Of a stretch of DNA of 29,017 nucleotides, positions 1 to 8,355 are shown piece by piece. The notes beneath the pieces were generated by a model. The model saw only the letters and a list, made by a program, of their open reading frames with translations, was not told the origin of the DNA and made no database searches. The stretch is from assembly GCA_025352345.1 (NCBI GenBank), contig JANXTP010000129.1:1-29017 (forward strand). Reading direction: 5' to 3'. Every line of letters begins with the position of its first letter. The stretch's first letter is position 1. Origin of the DNA: Burkholderiales bacterium. GTDB taxonomy: Bacteria; Pseudomonadota; Gammaproteobacteria; Burkholderiales; Burkholderiaceae_C. The position numbers were made by a program, and so were the translations under genes.

Positions 1-2
1 CC

Positions 3-2870
3 CCGTTCTGGGCGCTGGAGTCGCTGCTGCGCGAAAACCCGATCTCCAGCGCCGAAGGCCTGGCGCTGATGCGGCTGGCCGAAGCGCTGCTGCGTGTACC
101 CGACACCGAGACCGCCATCGCGCTGACCGCCGACCAGCTAGTCCACGCCGACTTCAACGACCACCACGGCGGCCACCACCCGCTGCTGGCCGGCTTGTCG
201 GCGCAGGCGATCGCGCTGTCGAAGAAGTTTCTGCCGAGCGATGCGGACGCCGGGGCCGGCGGTCTGATCCAGCGGCTGGGCGCTCAGGCGGTGGTCGCCG
301 CCACGGTGCGGGCGATCCAGCTGCTCGGCCGCCAGTTCGTGCTCGGTCGCTCGATCGGAGAGGCGCTGCGCGAGGCCGACGAGCAACGGCGAGAACAGGC
401 CGCACTCTGTTTCAGCTACGACATGCTGGGCGAAGGGGCCCGCACCGAAGACGATGCGCAGCACTACCTGGCGTCGTACCAGCACGCGATCGAGACGCTG
501 GCGCAGCGTGGCGTGGCGCGCGGGCCCGAGGCGTCCGACGGCATCTCGATCAAGCTCAGCGCGCTGTTCAGTCGCTATGAACCGGCGCAGCGCGAGCGTG
601 TGTTTGCCGAGCTGTTGCCGCGGGTGTGGGGGCTGGTCGAACAGGCGGCGCGGGCCGACATCAACCTGACCATCGATGCGGAGGAAAGCGATCGGCTCGA
701 ACTGTCGCTGGATGTGTTCGAGGCGCTGGCCTCACGCATCGCGCGTGAGTGGCCGACCTGGCGCGGCTTCGGCCTGGCGATCCAGGCTTACCAGACCCGC
801 GCACTCGACGTGCTCGATGAAGTCGTGCGCATTGCCCGAGCCCACGACTTGCGGTTCATGGTGCGCCTGGTCAAGGGCGCGTACTGGGACGGCGAGATCA
901 AGCGTGCGCAGGAGCTGGGTCTCGCGGGCTACCCGGTCTACACCGACAAGCAGCACACCGACCTGTCGTACCTGGCCTGCGCCCGCGCGCTGATCGGCCA
1001 TGCCGATGTGATCTACCCGCAGTTCGCCACCCACAACGCCGGCACGATTGCGGCCATTGCGCAGATGGCGCAACGGTCAGGCGCGCGCTACGAGCTGCAG
1101 CGTCTGCACGGCATGGGAGCGGCGGTCTACCGCGAAGCGATGCAAGGTGTGGCTGTCCCGGTGCGGGTGTACGCGCCGGTCGGCGAACACCGCGATCTGC
1201 TGGCATACCTGGTGCGGCGATTGTTGGAGAACGGCGCCAACTCGTCCTTCGTTCATCAGTTGGCCGACGAATCGATCGCGATCGACCAGGTGCTGGCGTC
1301 GCCATGGCTGTCGTTGACCGAGCCGGGCCTGCCGCTGCCCGTGTCGATGTTCGGCTGGCACGCCGCGGAACCGAGCCGAGGCCGGCGCAATTCAAGCGGC
1401 ACTGACCTCGCCAGCCTCGCCGACCGCGCGCCGCTGCAGTGCGCACTGGAGGGCCTGCAAGTCAAGTTCGCTCGCGAAGCAACGCTGAACGACGTGAACC
1501 TGTCGATGGCGCGCTTGCACGCCGCCCACGGCGCCTGGCGCGCAACGCCGCTCGCCGCTCGCGCCGCTGTGCTGCGCCGCGCCGCCGATGCGCTCGAAGC
1601 CCGCCGCGCCGAGTTTTGCGCCTTGCTGGTTGCCGAAGCGCGCAAGACCTGGGGCGATGCCGTGGCCGAGGTGCGCGAGGCGATCGATTTCTGCCGCTAC
1701 TACGCCGACCAGGCCGAGGTGACCTTGAAACCCCACGTGCTACCCGGGCCGACCGGCGAGAGCAACGAGCTGCGGCTGCATGGCCGCGGTGTGTTCGTCT
1801 GCATCAGCCCGTGGAATTTTCCGCTGGCGATCTTCGCGGGCCAGGTGGCGGCCGCACTGGTCGCGGGCAATACCGTGGCTGCGAAGCCGGCCGAGAAGAC
1901 GCCTGTGGTGGCGCAGCGCATGGTCTCTATGTTGCACGAGGCCGGCGTGCCCGCCGATGCCTTGCTGCTGCTGCATGGCCCCGGCGAGACGGTGGGCGCC
2001 GCGCTGGTGGCCGATGTGCGCACGGCGGGCGTCTGCTTCACCGGATCGACGGCGGTGGCCCGCCTGATCAACCGCGCGTTGGCCGCGAAGGACGGGCCGA
2101 TCGTGCCCTTGATTGCCGAAACCGGCGGCATCAACGCGATGGTGGTCGACAGCAGCGCACTGCCCGAACAGGTCGTCGATGCGGTCGTGCAAAGTGCGTT
2201 CCGCAGCGCCGGCCAGCGCTGCTCGGCGCTGCGTCTGCTGTGCGTGCATGACGGTATTGCTGGCGCGGTCATCGCGATGGTCCGTGGTGCCTTGCGTGAG
2301 TTGAGCGTTGGCGACCCGGCGCAATGGACCACCGATGTCGGGCCGGTGATCGACGACGAGGCGCACGGCCTGCTGCAGCGGCACATCGCACGGCTGCGCG
2401 CCGAGGCCAGCCTGATCGGCGAGGCGTCGCGCATCGCGGTGGGTGTGCCGAGGCTGATTGCGCCGATCGCCTTCGAGGTGGCGCGCATCGCCGACGTGCA
2501 ACAGGAGATCTTCGGGCCGGTGCTGCACGTGGTGCGCTGGTGTGGTGATCCGGCCCAGGTGATCGCGCAGATCAATGCGTTGGGTTACGGCCTGACGCTC
2601 GGGCTGCAGACCCGTATCGAACGCCGCGCGCAGCAGCTGGCCGAGGCGGCGCGGGTCGGCAATGTCTATGTGAATCGCAACATGATCGGGGCGATGGTCG
2701 GTGTGCAGCCCTTCGGCGGCGAGGGCCTGAGCGGAACCGGCCCGAAAGCTGGCGGACCGCACTACCTGCTGCGCTTCTGCTCAGAGCAGACCGTCACCGT
2801 CAACACGGCGGCCGCAGGGGGCGATGTCGCGTTGCTGTCGCCGCCACGAGCGGCTTCGAGCGGGCACTGA
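3..2870 (+). CDS. putA: Bifunctional proline dehydrogenase / P5C dehydrogenase PutA (5' partial)
   Basis: This flavoenzyme oxidises proline to pyrroline-5-carboxylate, and its second domain oxidises glutamate semialdehyde to glutamate with NAD. The frame is open to the left edge and already reads PutA-like residues (PFWALESLLRENP) before the first ATG at 69, so the true start lies outside the window. The proline dehydrogenase barrel (about 400-1370) contains MVRLVKGAYWDGE, YPQFATHNAGT and YELQRLHGMG. The aldehyde dehydrogenase domain (about 1450-2800) contains ISPWNFPLAIF, the FTGST nucleotide-site motif, the catalytic Glu in AETGG and the catalytic Cys in GQRCSALR (codon 2220). The protein ends soon after the PFGGEGLSGTGPKAGGPHYL region with VNTAAAGGD, as in short PutA forms that lack the C-terminal extra domain. 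Whether an N-terminal DNA-binding ribbon-helix-helix exists cannot be seen. proC follows nearby on the same strand. Confidence 0.96.
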   Translation, partial: PFWALESLLRENPISSAEGLALMRLAEALLRVPDTETAIALTADQLVHADFNDHHGGHHPLLAGLSAQAIALSKKFLPSDADAGAGGLIQRLGAQAVVAATVRAIQLLGRQFVLGRSIGEALREADEQRREQAALCFSYDMLGEGARTEDDAQHYLASYQHAIETLAQRGVARGPEASDGISIKLSALFSRYEPAQRERVFAELLPRVWGLVEQAARADINLTIDAEESDRLELSLDVFEALASRIAREWPTWRGFGLAIQAYQTRALDVLDEVVRIARAHDLRFMVRLVKGAYWDGEIKRAQELGLAGYPVYTDKQHTDLSYLACARALIGHADVIYPQFATHNAGTIAAIAQMAQRSGARYELQRLHGMGAAVYREAMQGVAVPVRVYAPVGEHRDLLAYLVRRLLENGANSSFVHQLADESIAIDQVLASPWLSLTEPGLPLPVSMFGWHAAEPSRGRRNSSGTDLASLADRAPLQCALEGLQVKFAREATLNDVNLSMARLHAAHGAWRATPLAARAAVLRRAADALEARRAEFCALLVAEARKTWGDAVAEVREAIDFCRYYADQAEVTLKPHVLPGPTGESNELRLHGRGVFVCISPWNFPLAIFAGQVAAALVAGNTVAAKPAEKTPVVAQRMVSMLHEAGVPADALLLLHGPGETVGAALVADVRTAGVCFTGSTAVARLINRALAAKDGPIVPLIAETGGINAMVVDSSALPEQVVDAVVQSAFRSAGQRCSALRLLCVHDGIAGAVIAMVRGALRELSVGDPAQWTTDVGPVIDDEAHGLLQRHIARLRAEASLIGEASRIAVGVPRLIAPIAFEVARIADVQQEIFGPVLHVVRWCGDPAQVIAQINALGYGLTLGLQTRIERRAQQLAEAARVGNVYVNRNMIGAMVGVQPFGGEGLSGTGPKAGGPHYLLRFCSEQTVTVNTAAAGGDVALLSPPRAASSGH

Positions 2871-2961
2871 GTCGGGGGGCGCTGAAGCAGCCCATTTCCA
2901 ACCGGGAGCGGTTACAGTTACTTTTGATCTCGCGCTCTTAATGTTTTGTTCAGAAAAAGCC

Positions 2962-3734
2962 ATGCAAAGCCCACATCGTCCCCACATCCTTGCGTTTCGT
3001 CCTGCATCTTTGTGCGCTGCCGTTGGCTGCGCGCTGTTCGCCGGCAGCGCGTCGACTGCGCCGGTCGTCGGCGGCGGTGAGAAAGGCCCGGTCACCGGTT
3101 CGGCAGGCGGTGCAGCCACCGAAAACAAGAACAGCAGCCTCGAACATTGCGACACCTCGCTCGGCACGCTGGGCGTGGTCGAAGACCAGAACGCTTCATG
3201 GTTCCAGGAGCTGCGCAATCACAAGCTCGGCTCGACGCTGCCGGTAATCCGCCTGATGATTCAGCAATCGAACCCGGCGGCATGGGTGGTGGCCTGGGTG
3301 CGTTCAGCCCGGCGCTGGGTCTGGCGGGCGCAGTGGCCGGCAGTTTGAAGACCAACGAAGCGTCAACGACGCTGATCCTGATCGACAACCGCTCCGGGAT
3401 TCAGCGGGCCGCGGCCGAAGGCACGGCCAAGAACACCGACCTCAACATCATGGGCGGCCTGGCGGGCGGCTATTCCGAAACGCCCAAGGGCAAGATCATC
3501 ATCGCGGCCTTCGCCGACTCGTACAACCAGCTCGTGCGCGCGGTGCGCAACTACAAGGCGCAAACCGTCAAGGGCGGTCTTGGTACCGGTGGTGCGCTGG
3601 GCGTTTCGGGGGGCTCCACGGCAGCGTCCAAAGCGGTAGACGGCGCGGCGGCGGCCAAGCCGGCTGCGAAACCTGCTGCCAAGCCGGCAGCCAAGAAGCC
3701 GGCCCCCAAACCCGCTGCCTCGGCAACACCTTGA
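2962..3734 (+). pseudogene. CsgG/HfaB-like secreted protein, internally deleted and frameshifted
   Basis: The first half (frame of ATG 2962; ATG 2941 is an in-frame alternative) has a signal peptide with core LCAAVGCALFAGSASTA. It then reads CDTSLGTLGVVEDQ and LGSTLPVIRLMIQQSN, and runs into stop codon 3346-3348 as nonsense. The matching second half is in another frame from about 3273 to stop 3734: PGGMGGGLGAF, NEASTTLILIDNRSGIQ, then KGKIIIAAFADSYNQLV and NYKAQTVKGGLGTGG. These are parts of the CsgG/HfaB-like family (curli or holdfast secretion-related) common in Burkholderiales. In CsgG-type proteins roughly 60-70 residues separate these two blocks, including a VER-type strand. Here only about 30 remain, so an out-of-frame deletion at about 3271-3276 is inferred, not a single-base error. 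The tail (about 3640-3731) is a low-complexity Ala-Lys-Pro run of repeated AAKP units. Confidence 0.7.
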
Positions 3735-3750
3735 TGCGCGAAGCCGGCCC

Positions 3751-4566
3751 ATGACGCTGTCGTCGGTGTTGTTCGTCGGCGGCGGCAACATGGCCGGTGC
3801 CTTGATCGGCGGCTTGTTGCGCAATGGCTGGGCACCAGGCGCCATCAGCGTGATCGAGCCGGACGAAGCTCGTCGCGCCACACTTCAATCCGGCTTCGGC
3901 GTGCGCACCCTGGGCGCTGCCGACGATTCATTGGTCGGCGTGGACTGCGTGGTCTGGGCGGTGAAGCCGCAGCTCTTCACGGCGGCTGCGGCCCCTTGTG
4001 CCGCCTACCTTGCTGGCGCTTTGCAACTGAGCGTGATGGCGGGCATCCGCAGCGATGCCATCGTGCGGGCCACCGGCAGTGAGCACGTGGTGCGTGCAAT
4101 GCCCAACACCCCGGCGCTGATCGGGCAAGGCATGTCGGGCCTCTATGCGCGCGCAGCGGTGTCGATGGGCGAGCGAGCGGAGATCGAACGGCTGCTGGTA
4201 CCCACCGGCCAGACACTGTGGGTCGAGCGTGAAGAGCAGCTCGACGCTGTCACTGCGCTGTCGGGCTCTGGCCCGGCGTATGTGTTCTATGTGCTAGAAG
4301 CCCTGATCGACGCGGGCGTCGAGTTGGGCCTCAGTGCACCGCAATCCAGGCAGCTGGCCTTGGCCACCTTCGCTGGCGCCACGGCGCTGGCGCGCGATGC
4401 CGACGAGCCCCCTGAAGTACTGCGTCAGCGCGTCACCTCCAAGGGCGGCACCACCCATGCGGCGATCACCGCACTCGATGCCGATGGCGTCAAGGCCGCG
4501 TTCCTGCGCGCCTTGAAGGCAGCGCATCGGCGCGCGGCGGAACTGGGCGACGAGTTCGGCCGCTGA
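3751..4566 (+). CDS. proC: Pyrroline-5-carboxylate reductase ProC
   Basis: The enzyme reduces pyrroline-5-carboxylate to proline with NAD(P)H, the final step of proline synthesis in the cytosol. The 271-residue length is normal. The N-terminal Rossmann fold starts with VLFVGGGNMAGALIGGLL. The middle shows VRAMPNTPALIGQGMSGL. The C-terminal signature is ALSGSGPAYVFYVLEAL, followed by VTSKGGTTHAAI. The start ATG lies 16 bases after the stop of the damaged CsgG-like gene; no better start is visible, and the Rossmann strand begins six residues in. It sits close to putA, which runs the opposite pathway, so the two are probably controlled separately. A possible hairpin follows the stop at 4587-4607. 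Confidence 0.96.
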   Translation: MTLSSVLFVGGGNMAGALIGGLLRNGWAPGAISVIEPDEARRATLQSGFGVRTLGAADDSLVGVDCVVWAVKPQLFTAAAAPCAAYLAGALQLSVMAGIRSDAIVRATGSEHVVRAMPNTPALIGQGMSGLYARAAVSMGERAEIERLLVPTGQTLWVEREEQLDAVTALSGSGPAYVFYVLEALIDAGVELGLSAPQSRQLALATFAGATALARDADEPPEVLRQRVTSKGGTTHAAITALDADGVKAAFLRALKAAHRRAAELGDEFGR

Positions 4567-4586
4567 CGCGGTGCCTGTCGACGGCA

Positions 4587-4607
4587 AACCGGTGTGCCCA
4601 CCCGGTT
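4587..4607 (+). terminator. Possible hairpin downstream of proC
   Basis: AACCGG (4587-4592) pairs perfectly with CCGGTT (4602-4607), and GT/AC can extend the stem past a bulged T. It begins 20 bases after the proC stop. There is no T-run after it, so an intrinsic terminator is only weakly supported. Confidence 0.3.
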
Positions 4608-4676
4608 CCCTGCGACGCGTCAACCAACAGTCCAGCGAGTCATGCCGCTTGTCTCTGTGACGAGCGAGCGCCGGTC

Positions 4677-4705
4677 TGGACAGAATATTTAGCCATGGCT
4701 ACACT
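4677..4705 (+). promoter_or_regulatory. Probable sigma-70 promoter of the sitABCD operon
   Basis: TGGACA (4677-4682, five of six bases of TTGACA) and TACACT (4700-4705, four of six of TATAAT) are separated by exactly 17 bases. The predicted transcript would start near 4711-4713. If so, the ATG at 4695 is not transcribed, and the sitA start must be 4719 or later. The predicted operator lies within the spacer and overlaps the first two bases of -10. Confidence 0.55.
4690..4701. promoter_or_regulatory. Candidate MntR-type operator (TAGC-N4-GCTA)
   Basis: TAGCCATGGCTA is a perfect 12-base palindrome in the promoter spacer of a manganese-type ABC transporter operon. As I recall it, the enterobacterial MntR box has the same TAGC-N4-GCTA core with AT-rich flanks. 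The flanks here match that longer consensus poorly. A DtxR/MntR-family gene lies at the other end of the operon, which makes it the natural ligand. A further TTTAGC half-site-like stretch occurs at 4707-4712. Confidence 0.55.
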
Positions 4706-4718
4706 CTTTAGCAACTTC

Positions 4719-5654
4719 ATGAATCTGCCCCACTTGACCGATCGCCGCTTGCTGGCCCAGCGCTTCATGGTCTGCGCTTGCGCCGCGGGCGTGGCCTTCC
4801 TGTTCACGGCTTCGCAAGCCTTCGCGCAGACGAAGAAGCCGTTGCGCGTGGTGACGACCTTCACGGTCATCCAGGACATCGCCCAGAACGTCGCGGGCAC
4901 GGCCGCGACCGTTGAATCCATCACCAAGCCCGGCGCGGAGATTCATGAGTACCAGCCCACGCCGCTGGATGTGGTGAAGGTGCAATCGGCCGACCTCGTG
5001 CTTTGGAACGGCTTGAATCTTGAACGCTGGTTCGAAAAGTTCTTCGACAACGTGAAGAACGTGCCCAGCGCCATCGTCAGCGAAGGCATCTTGCCGATGG
5101 GGATCAAGGAAGGTCCCTACCAGGGCAAAGCGAACCCGCATGCCTGGATGTCGACAGCCAGCGCGCTGATCTATGTGGAGAACATCCGCAAGGCGCTCAC
5201 CAAAGCGGATCCCGCCAATGCCGACGTCTACGCAAAGAACGCGGCCGCTTATTCGGCGCAGATCAGGGCCATCGTCACGCCTTTGAAAGCCCGCCTCGCC
5301 AAGGTGCCTGAGGGACAACGCTGGCTGGTCACCAGCGAGGGGGCGTTCAGCTACCTCACCCGCGACTTCGGTTGGCGAGAGGCTTATCTTTGGCCGATCA
5401 ATGCGGATGAGCAGGGTTCGCCTCAACAGGTTCGCCGGCTGATCGACATGGTGCGCAAGAATAAAATTCCAGTTGTCTTCAGCGAGAGCACGGTGTCGGC
5501 CAAGCCGGCGCGGCAGGTGGCCGGGGAAACAGGGGCTCGCTACGGCGGGGTTCTGTATGTTGATTCGCTGTCGGCCAAGACGGGCGCGGTTCCGTCCTAC
5601 TTAAAGCTTCTCGAGGTGACCGTGGAAACCATTGCGACTGGCTTCGGCCAATGA
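4719..5654 (+). CDS. sitA: Manganese/iron ABC transporter, periplasmic binding protein SitA-like
   Basis: This is the solute-binding protein of cluster A-I (metal-binding) and acts in the periplasm. The signal peptide has a basic segment (DRRLLAQRF), hydrophobic core MVCACAAGVAFLF and cleavage site SQAFA|Q. Likely metal ligands are His in AEIHEYQPT, His in NPHAWM, Glu in VTSEGAFSY and Asp in LYVDSLS. Glu at the third position is the pattern of Mn/Fe-type proteins (SitA, MntC, PsaA); zinc-type ZnuA proteins have His there. An in-frame ATG at 4695 lies inside the predicted promoter and operator, so I chose ATG 4719. TTG 4734 and ATG 4767 remain possible, because none of these starts has a clear ribosome binding site. 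The stop overlaps the next gene by four bases (ATGA). Confidence 0.9.
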   Translation: MNLPHLTDRRLLAQRFMVCACAAGVAFLFTASQAFAQTKKPLRVVTTFTVIQDIAQNVAGTAATVESITKPGAEIHEYQPTPLDVVKVQSADLVLWNGLNLERWFEKFFDNVKNVPSAIVSEGILPMGIKEGPYQGKANPHAWMSTASALIYVENIRKALTKADPANADVYAKNAAAYSAQIRAIVTPLKARLAKVPEGQRWLVTSEGAFSYLTRDFGWREAYLWPINADEQGSPQQVRRLIDMVRKNKIPVVFSESTVSAKPARQVAGETGARYGGVLYVDSLSAKTGAVPSYLKLLEVTVETIATGFGQ

Positions 5655-6610
5655 TCGGCCGGGCGCTGACGTTCGGCCGATCGGTGCTGGCTTTGGCCGG
5701 GAGCGGAACGCGGGCGGGCTACCGCGAGGGGGCCGCATCTCCCGCGGCGGGCCTGCGGGTCAAGGACATTTCAGTGTCCTATTCCAACGGTGTGCGAGCC
5801 ATTGAAGAGGCGAGTTTCGAGCTCGGCGCATCGTCCATCTGCGCGCTCGTCGGCATCAATGGCTCAGGCAAATCGACGCTGTTCAAGACGCTGATGGGTT
5901 TTCTGACGCCTGCGAGCGGCAGCGTCGCCATCTCGGGGCTGCCCGTCGGCGAGGCGCTGGCGCGCGGCCTCGTGGCCTATGTGCCGCAGAGCGAGGATGT
6001 GGACTGGACCTTCCCTGTGCTGGTGCGCGACGTGGTGCTGATGGGCCGCTACGGTCACATGAACGCCCTGCGAATCGCTTCCAGGACAGATCATCAAGCA
6101 GTGGCCGATGCGCTCGACCGCGTTGGCATGAGCACCTTTGCCGATCGGCAAATCGGTGAGCTCTCGGGCGGCCAGAGGAAGCGCGTCTTTCTCGCGCGGG
6201 CACTGGCGCAGGAGGCCACCGTCATCTTGCTGGACGAGCCGTTCACTGGCGTCGATGTCAAGACCGAGGACGCCATCATCGCGCTGATGCGTGGCATGCG
6301 GGATCGGGGCTGCCTGATGCTGGTGTCCACCCACAACCTGGGGTCGGTGCCCAATTTCTGCGATCAGGTCATCCTCTTCAACCGCACGGTGCTCGCTTAC
6401 GGACCCACCGCTGCGGTCTTCACCGAAGACAACCTCGCCCACGCCTTCGGCGGCGTGCTGCGCCACATTCGGCTGGGCGGCCGGGATCTTCATGACGACG
6501 CCGATACGCGGTCCGTGACCGTGCTGACCGACGACGAGAGACCCCTCGTCTTCTACGGCGAGAAAGCCGACCCGGCCATCTTCGACCGCGAGCGCGAGGA
6601 CAAGCAGTGA
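5651..6610 (+). CDS. sitB: Manganese/iron ABC transporter ATP-binding protein SitB-like
   Basis: This is the cytoplasmic ATPase that powers metal import through the two downstream permeases. It shows Walker A GINGSGKST (residues 68-76), a Q-loop in YVPQSEDVDW, ABC signature LSGGQRKR, Walker B VILLDEPF and the switch His in VSTHN. The C-terminal tail with GGRDLHDDADTRS and VLTDDERPLVFYG is typical of SitB/YfeB-type ATPases. About 40 residues precede the ABC domain, slightly long for the family, but no better ATG is present. The ATG overlaps the sitA stop, which suggests translational coupling. The stop overlaps the next GTG start. Confidence 0.94.
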   Translation: MIGRALTFGRSVLALAGSGTRAGYREGAASPAAGLRVKDISVSYSNGVRAIEEASFELGASSICALVGINGSGKSTLFKTLMGFLTPASGSVAISGLPVGEALARGLVAYVPQSEDVDWTFPVLVRDVVLMGRYGHMNALRIASRTDHQAVADALDRVGMSTFADRQIGELSGGQRKRVFLARALAQEATVILLDEPFTGVDVKTEDAIIALMRGMRDRGCLMLVSTHNLGSVPNFCDQVILFNRTVLAYGPTAAVFTEDNLAHAFGGVLRHIRLGGRDLHDDADTRSVTVLTDDERPLVFYGEKADPAIFDREREDKQ

Positions 6611-7473
6611 TCGACCTGCTCCTTGAGCCGTTTCATTACAGCTACATGTTCAAGGCCATCTGGGTCAGCGCCTTGGTGGCTGGTGTCTGCGCGTTCCTGT
6701 CCTGCTATCTCATCATGAAGCGATGGGCGCTGATGGGCGACGCGCTGTCGCACGCCGTGGTGCCGGGGGTTGCCATCGCCTACCTCGTGGGCCTGCCTTA
6801 TGCCGTGGGAGCCTTCGTGGCGGGCTTGCTCGCGGCGGGCTCGATACTCGCCGTCAAACGCATCACGCTGCTGCGAGAGGATGCGGTCATCGGCATCATT
6901 TTTACCAGCCTGTTCGCTTTCGGGCTTTTCCTGGTCTCGATGAACCCGACGTCGGTCAACCTGCAATCGGTGATCTACGGCAACATCCTCGCCATCGCAG
7001 ACGAGGACGCCAATCAGGTGGTGGTGATTGCAGCCGTTTCGCTGGTCATCCTCGGCGTGAAACGCAAAGACCTGATGCTGGCCTTTTTCGACGAGGCCCA
7101 AGCGCGGGTGGTCGGGATCAATCCGCTGCGTCTGAACATCCTGTTCTTCGTGCTGCTGTCGGCGTGCACGGTCGCTGCCTTGCAGACTGTCGGCGCGATC
7201 CTGGTGATCGCCATGGTCGTGACACCCGGGGCCACCGCCTACCTGCTGACCGATCGCTTCGACCGCATGATCGCGCTGGCTGTCACGGTCGGTGTGCTGT
7301 GCGGTGGCCTGGGCGCTTATGCGAGCTATTTCCTCGATGGTGCGACCGGCGGGCTGATTGTCGTTTTTCAAACGCTTGTTTTCCTCACCGCTTTCGTCTT
7401 CGCACCCAAACATGGGCGGCTCGCTACGTGGCGCAGAAACGCGGCCAACCGCGCCCCAGGGAGCGTGACGTGA
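6607..7473 (+). CDS. sitC: Manganese/iron ABC transporter permease SitC-like
   Basis: This is a membrane permease of the ABC-3 (zinc/manganese/iron) family, 288 residues with about eight hydrophobic segments. Recognisable blocks are SCYLIMKRWALMGDALSHAVVPG near the N-terminus, LLREDAVIGIIFTSLFAFGL in the middle, and TVGAILVIAMVVTPGATAYLL in the coupling and transport region. The start is GTG 6607, overlapping the sitB TGA as GTGA. It is clearly homologous to the following gene, so the transporter channel is probably a SitC-SitD heterodimer as in SitABCD/YfeABCD systems. Confidence 0.94.
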   Translation: MIDLLLEPFHYSYMFKAIWVSALVAGVCAFLSCYLIMKRWALMGDALSHAVVPGVAIAYLVGLPYAVGAFVAGLLAAGSILAVKRITLLREDAVIGIIFTSLFAFGLFLVSMNPTSVNLQSVIYGNILAIADEDANQVVVIAAVSLVILGVKRKDLMLAFFDEAQARVVGINPLRLNILFFVLLSACTVAALQTVGAILVIAMVVTPGATAYLLTDRFDRMIALAVTVGVLCGGLGAYASYFLDGATGGLIVVFQTLVFLTAFVFAPKHGRLATWRRNAANRAPGSVT

Positions 7474-8336
7474 GTGTGCTCCGCTGGTTCACCGAGCCGC
7501 TGACGCATGAGTTCATGCAGCGCGGCCTCGTCGTGGCTGTCCTCGTCGGAACCGTCTGCGCACTGCTGTCGTGCTATCTGGTTCTCAAGGGCTGGTCGCT
7601 GATGGGCGATGCGATCTCACATGCCGTGTTGCCGGGCATCGTTCTGGCTTACCTGTGGTCCATCCCACTCGCGTTCGGGGCGTTCGCGGCCGGGCTCGTC
7701 TGCACCACGGCCACGGCCTATCTGCGCGAAAACTGTCGTGTGAAGGAAGACGCCGTCATGGCGATCGTCTTCTCGGGCATGTTCGCACTGGGCCTGGTCT
7801 TGTTCGTCAAGGTGGAGTCCGATCAACACCTCAATCACATCCTTTTTGGCAACATGCTGGGTGTGCGCTGGTCGGATGTGATCGAGACCGCGCTGATCGC
7901 CATACCGGTCGGCGGTATCGTGATTGCCAAACGCCGCGACCTGCTTTTGTTCTGCTTTGATCCCGCGCATGCCCGGGCCATGGGACTGTCGGTCACGCTG
8001 CTGCACTACGGATTGCTGGCGCTCGTCGCGCTGGCCATCGTGGCTTCGCTGAAGGCCGTCGGTGTCATCCTGGTCATCGCCATGCTGATCACGCCTGGCG
8101 CCATTGGGTTTCTGTTGGCCAAGCAATTTGGCAGACTGACCGTCATCGCGGTGGCCGCGGCTGTTTTTTCCTGCGTGGTCGGCACGATCGCCAGCTTCCA
8201 CCTCGATGCCGCGACCGGGCCGACGATCGTGATGGTGCAGACCGCGGTGTTCCTCGTGGCACTGGCCGTCAGCCAGGTGCAAGCCAGTTATCGGCGGCGG
8301 GCGCAGCGTTCCGTTGAGGTGCCTGGCACCTGCTGA
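7470..8336 (+). CDS. sitD: Manganese/iron ABC transporter permease SitD-like
   Basis: This is the second ABC-3 permease, also 288 residues and evidently paralogous to sitC: SCYLVLKGWSLMGDAISHAVLPG, CRVKEDAVMAIVFSGMFALGL and AVGVILVIAMLITPGAIGFLL occupy the same places. I chose GTG 7470 because it overlaps the previous stop (GTGA) and has an AGGGAG ribosome binding site six bases upstream. The frame is open further upstream inside sitC, but that stretch is translation of sitC in the wrong frame. The gene ends 19 bases from the convergent mntR. Two permeases with one ATPase point to a Sit/Yfe-type Mn/Fe importer, not an MntABC type with a single permease. Confidence 0.94.
   Translation: MSVLRWFTEPLTHEFMQRGLVVAVLVGTVCALLSCYLVLKGWSLMGDAISHAVLPGIVLAYLWSIPLAFGAFAAGLVCTTATAYLRENCRVKEDAVMAIVFSGMFALGLVLFVKVESDQHLNHILFGNMLGVRWSDVIETALIAIPVGGIVIAKRRDLLLFCFDPAHARAMGLSVTLLHYGLLALVALAIVASLKAVGVILVIAMLITPGAIGFLLAKQFGRLTVIAVAAAVFSCVVGTIASFHLDAATGPTIVMVQTAVFLVALAVSQVQASYRRRAQRSVEVPGTC
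8317..8331. terminator. Perfect inverted repeat at the sitD/mntR convergent end
   Basis: AGGTGC (8317-8322) and GCACCT (8326-8331) pair around CTG, giving a perfect 15-base palindrome that ends just before the sitD stop. It could act as a bidirectional stop signal between the convergent genes. No T-run follows on either strand and the loop is short, so support is weak. Confidence 0.25.
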
Positions 8337-8355
8337 GAGGGAGCGGGGCGCTGCC

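Noticed and set aside
2911..2944. Promoter for the CsgG-like gene (TTACAG ... TAATGT)
   Set aside because: The hexamers are about 21 bases apart and match poorly, so I do not call a promoter.
4695..4718. ATG 4695 as the start of sitA
   Set aside because: It lies inside the perfect palindrome and the predicted promoter spacer; the added eight residues are not needed for the signal peptide.
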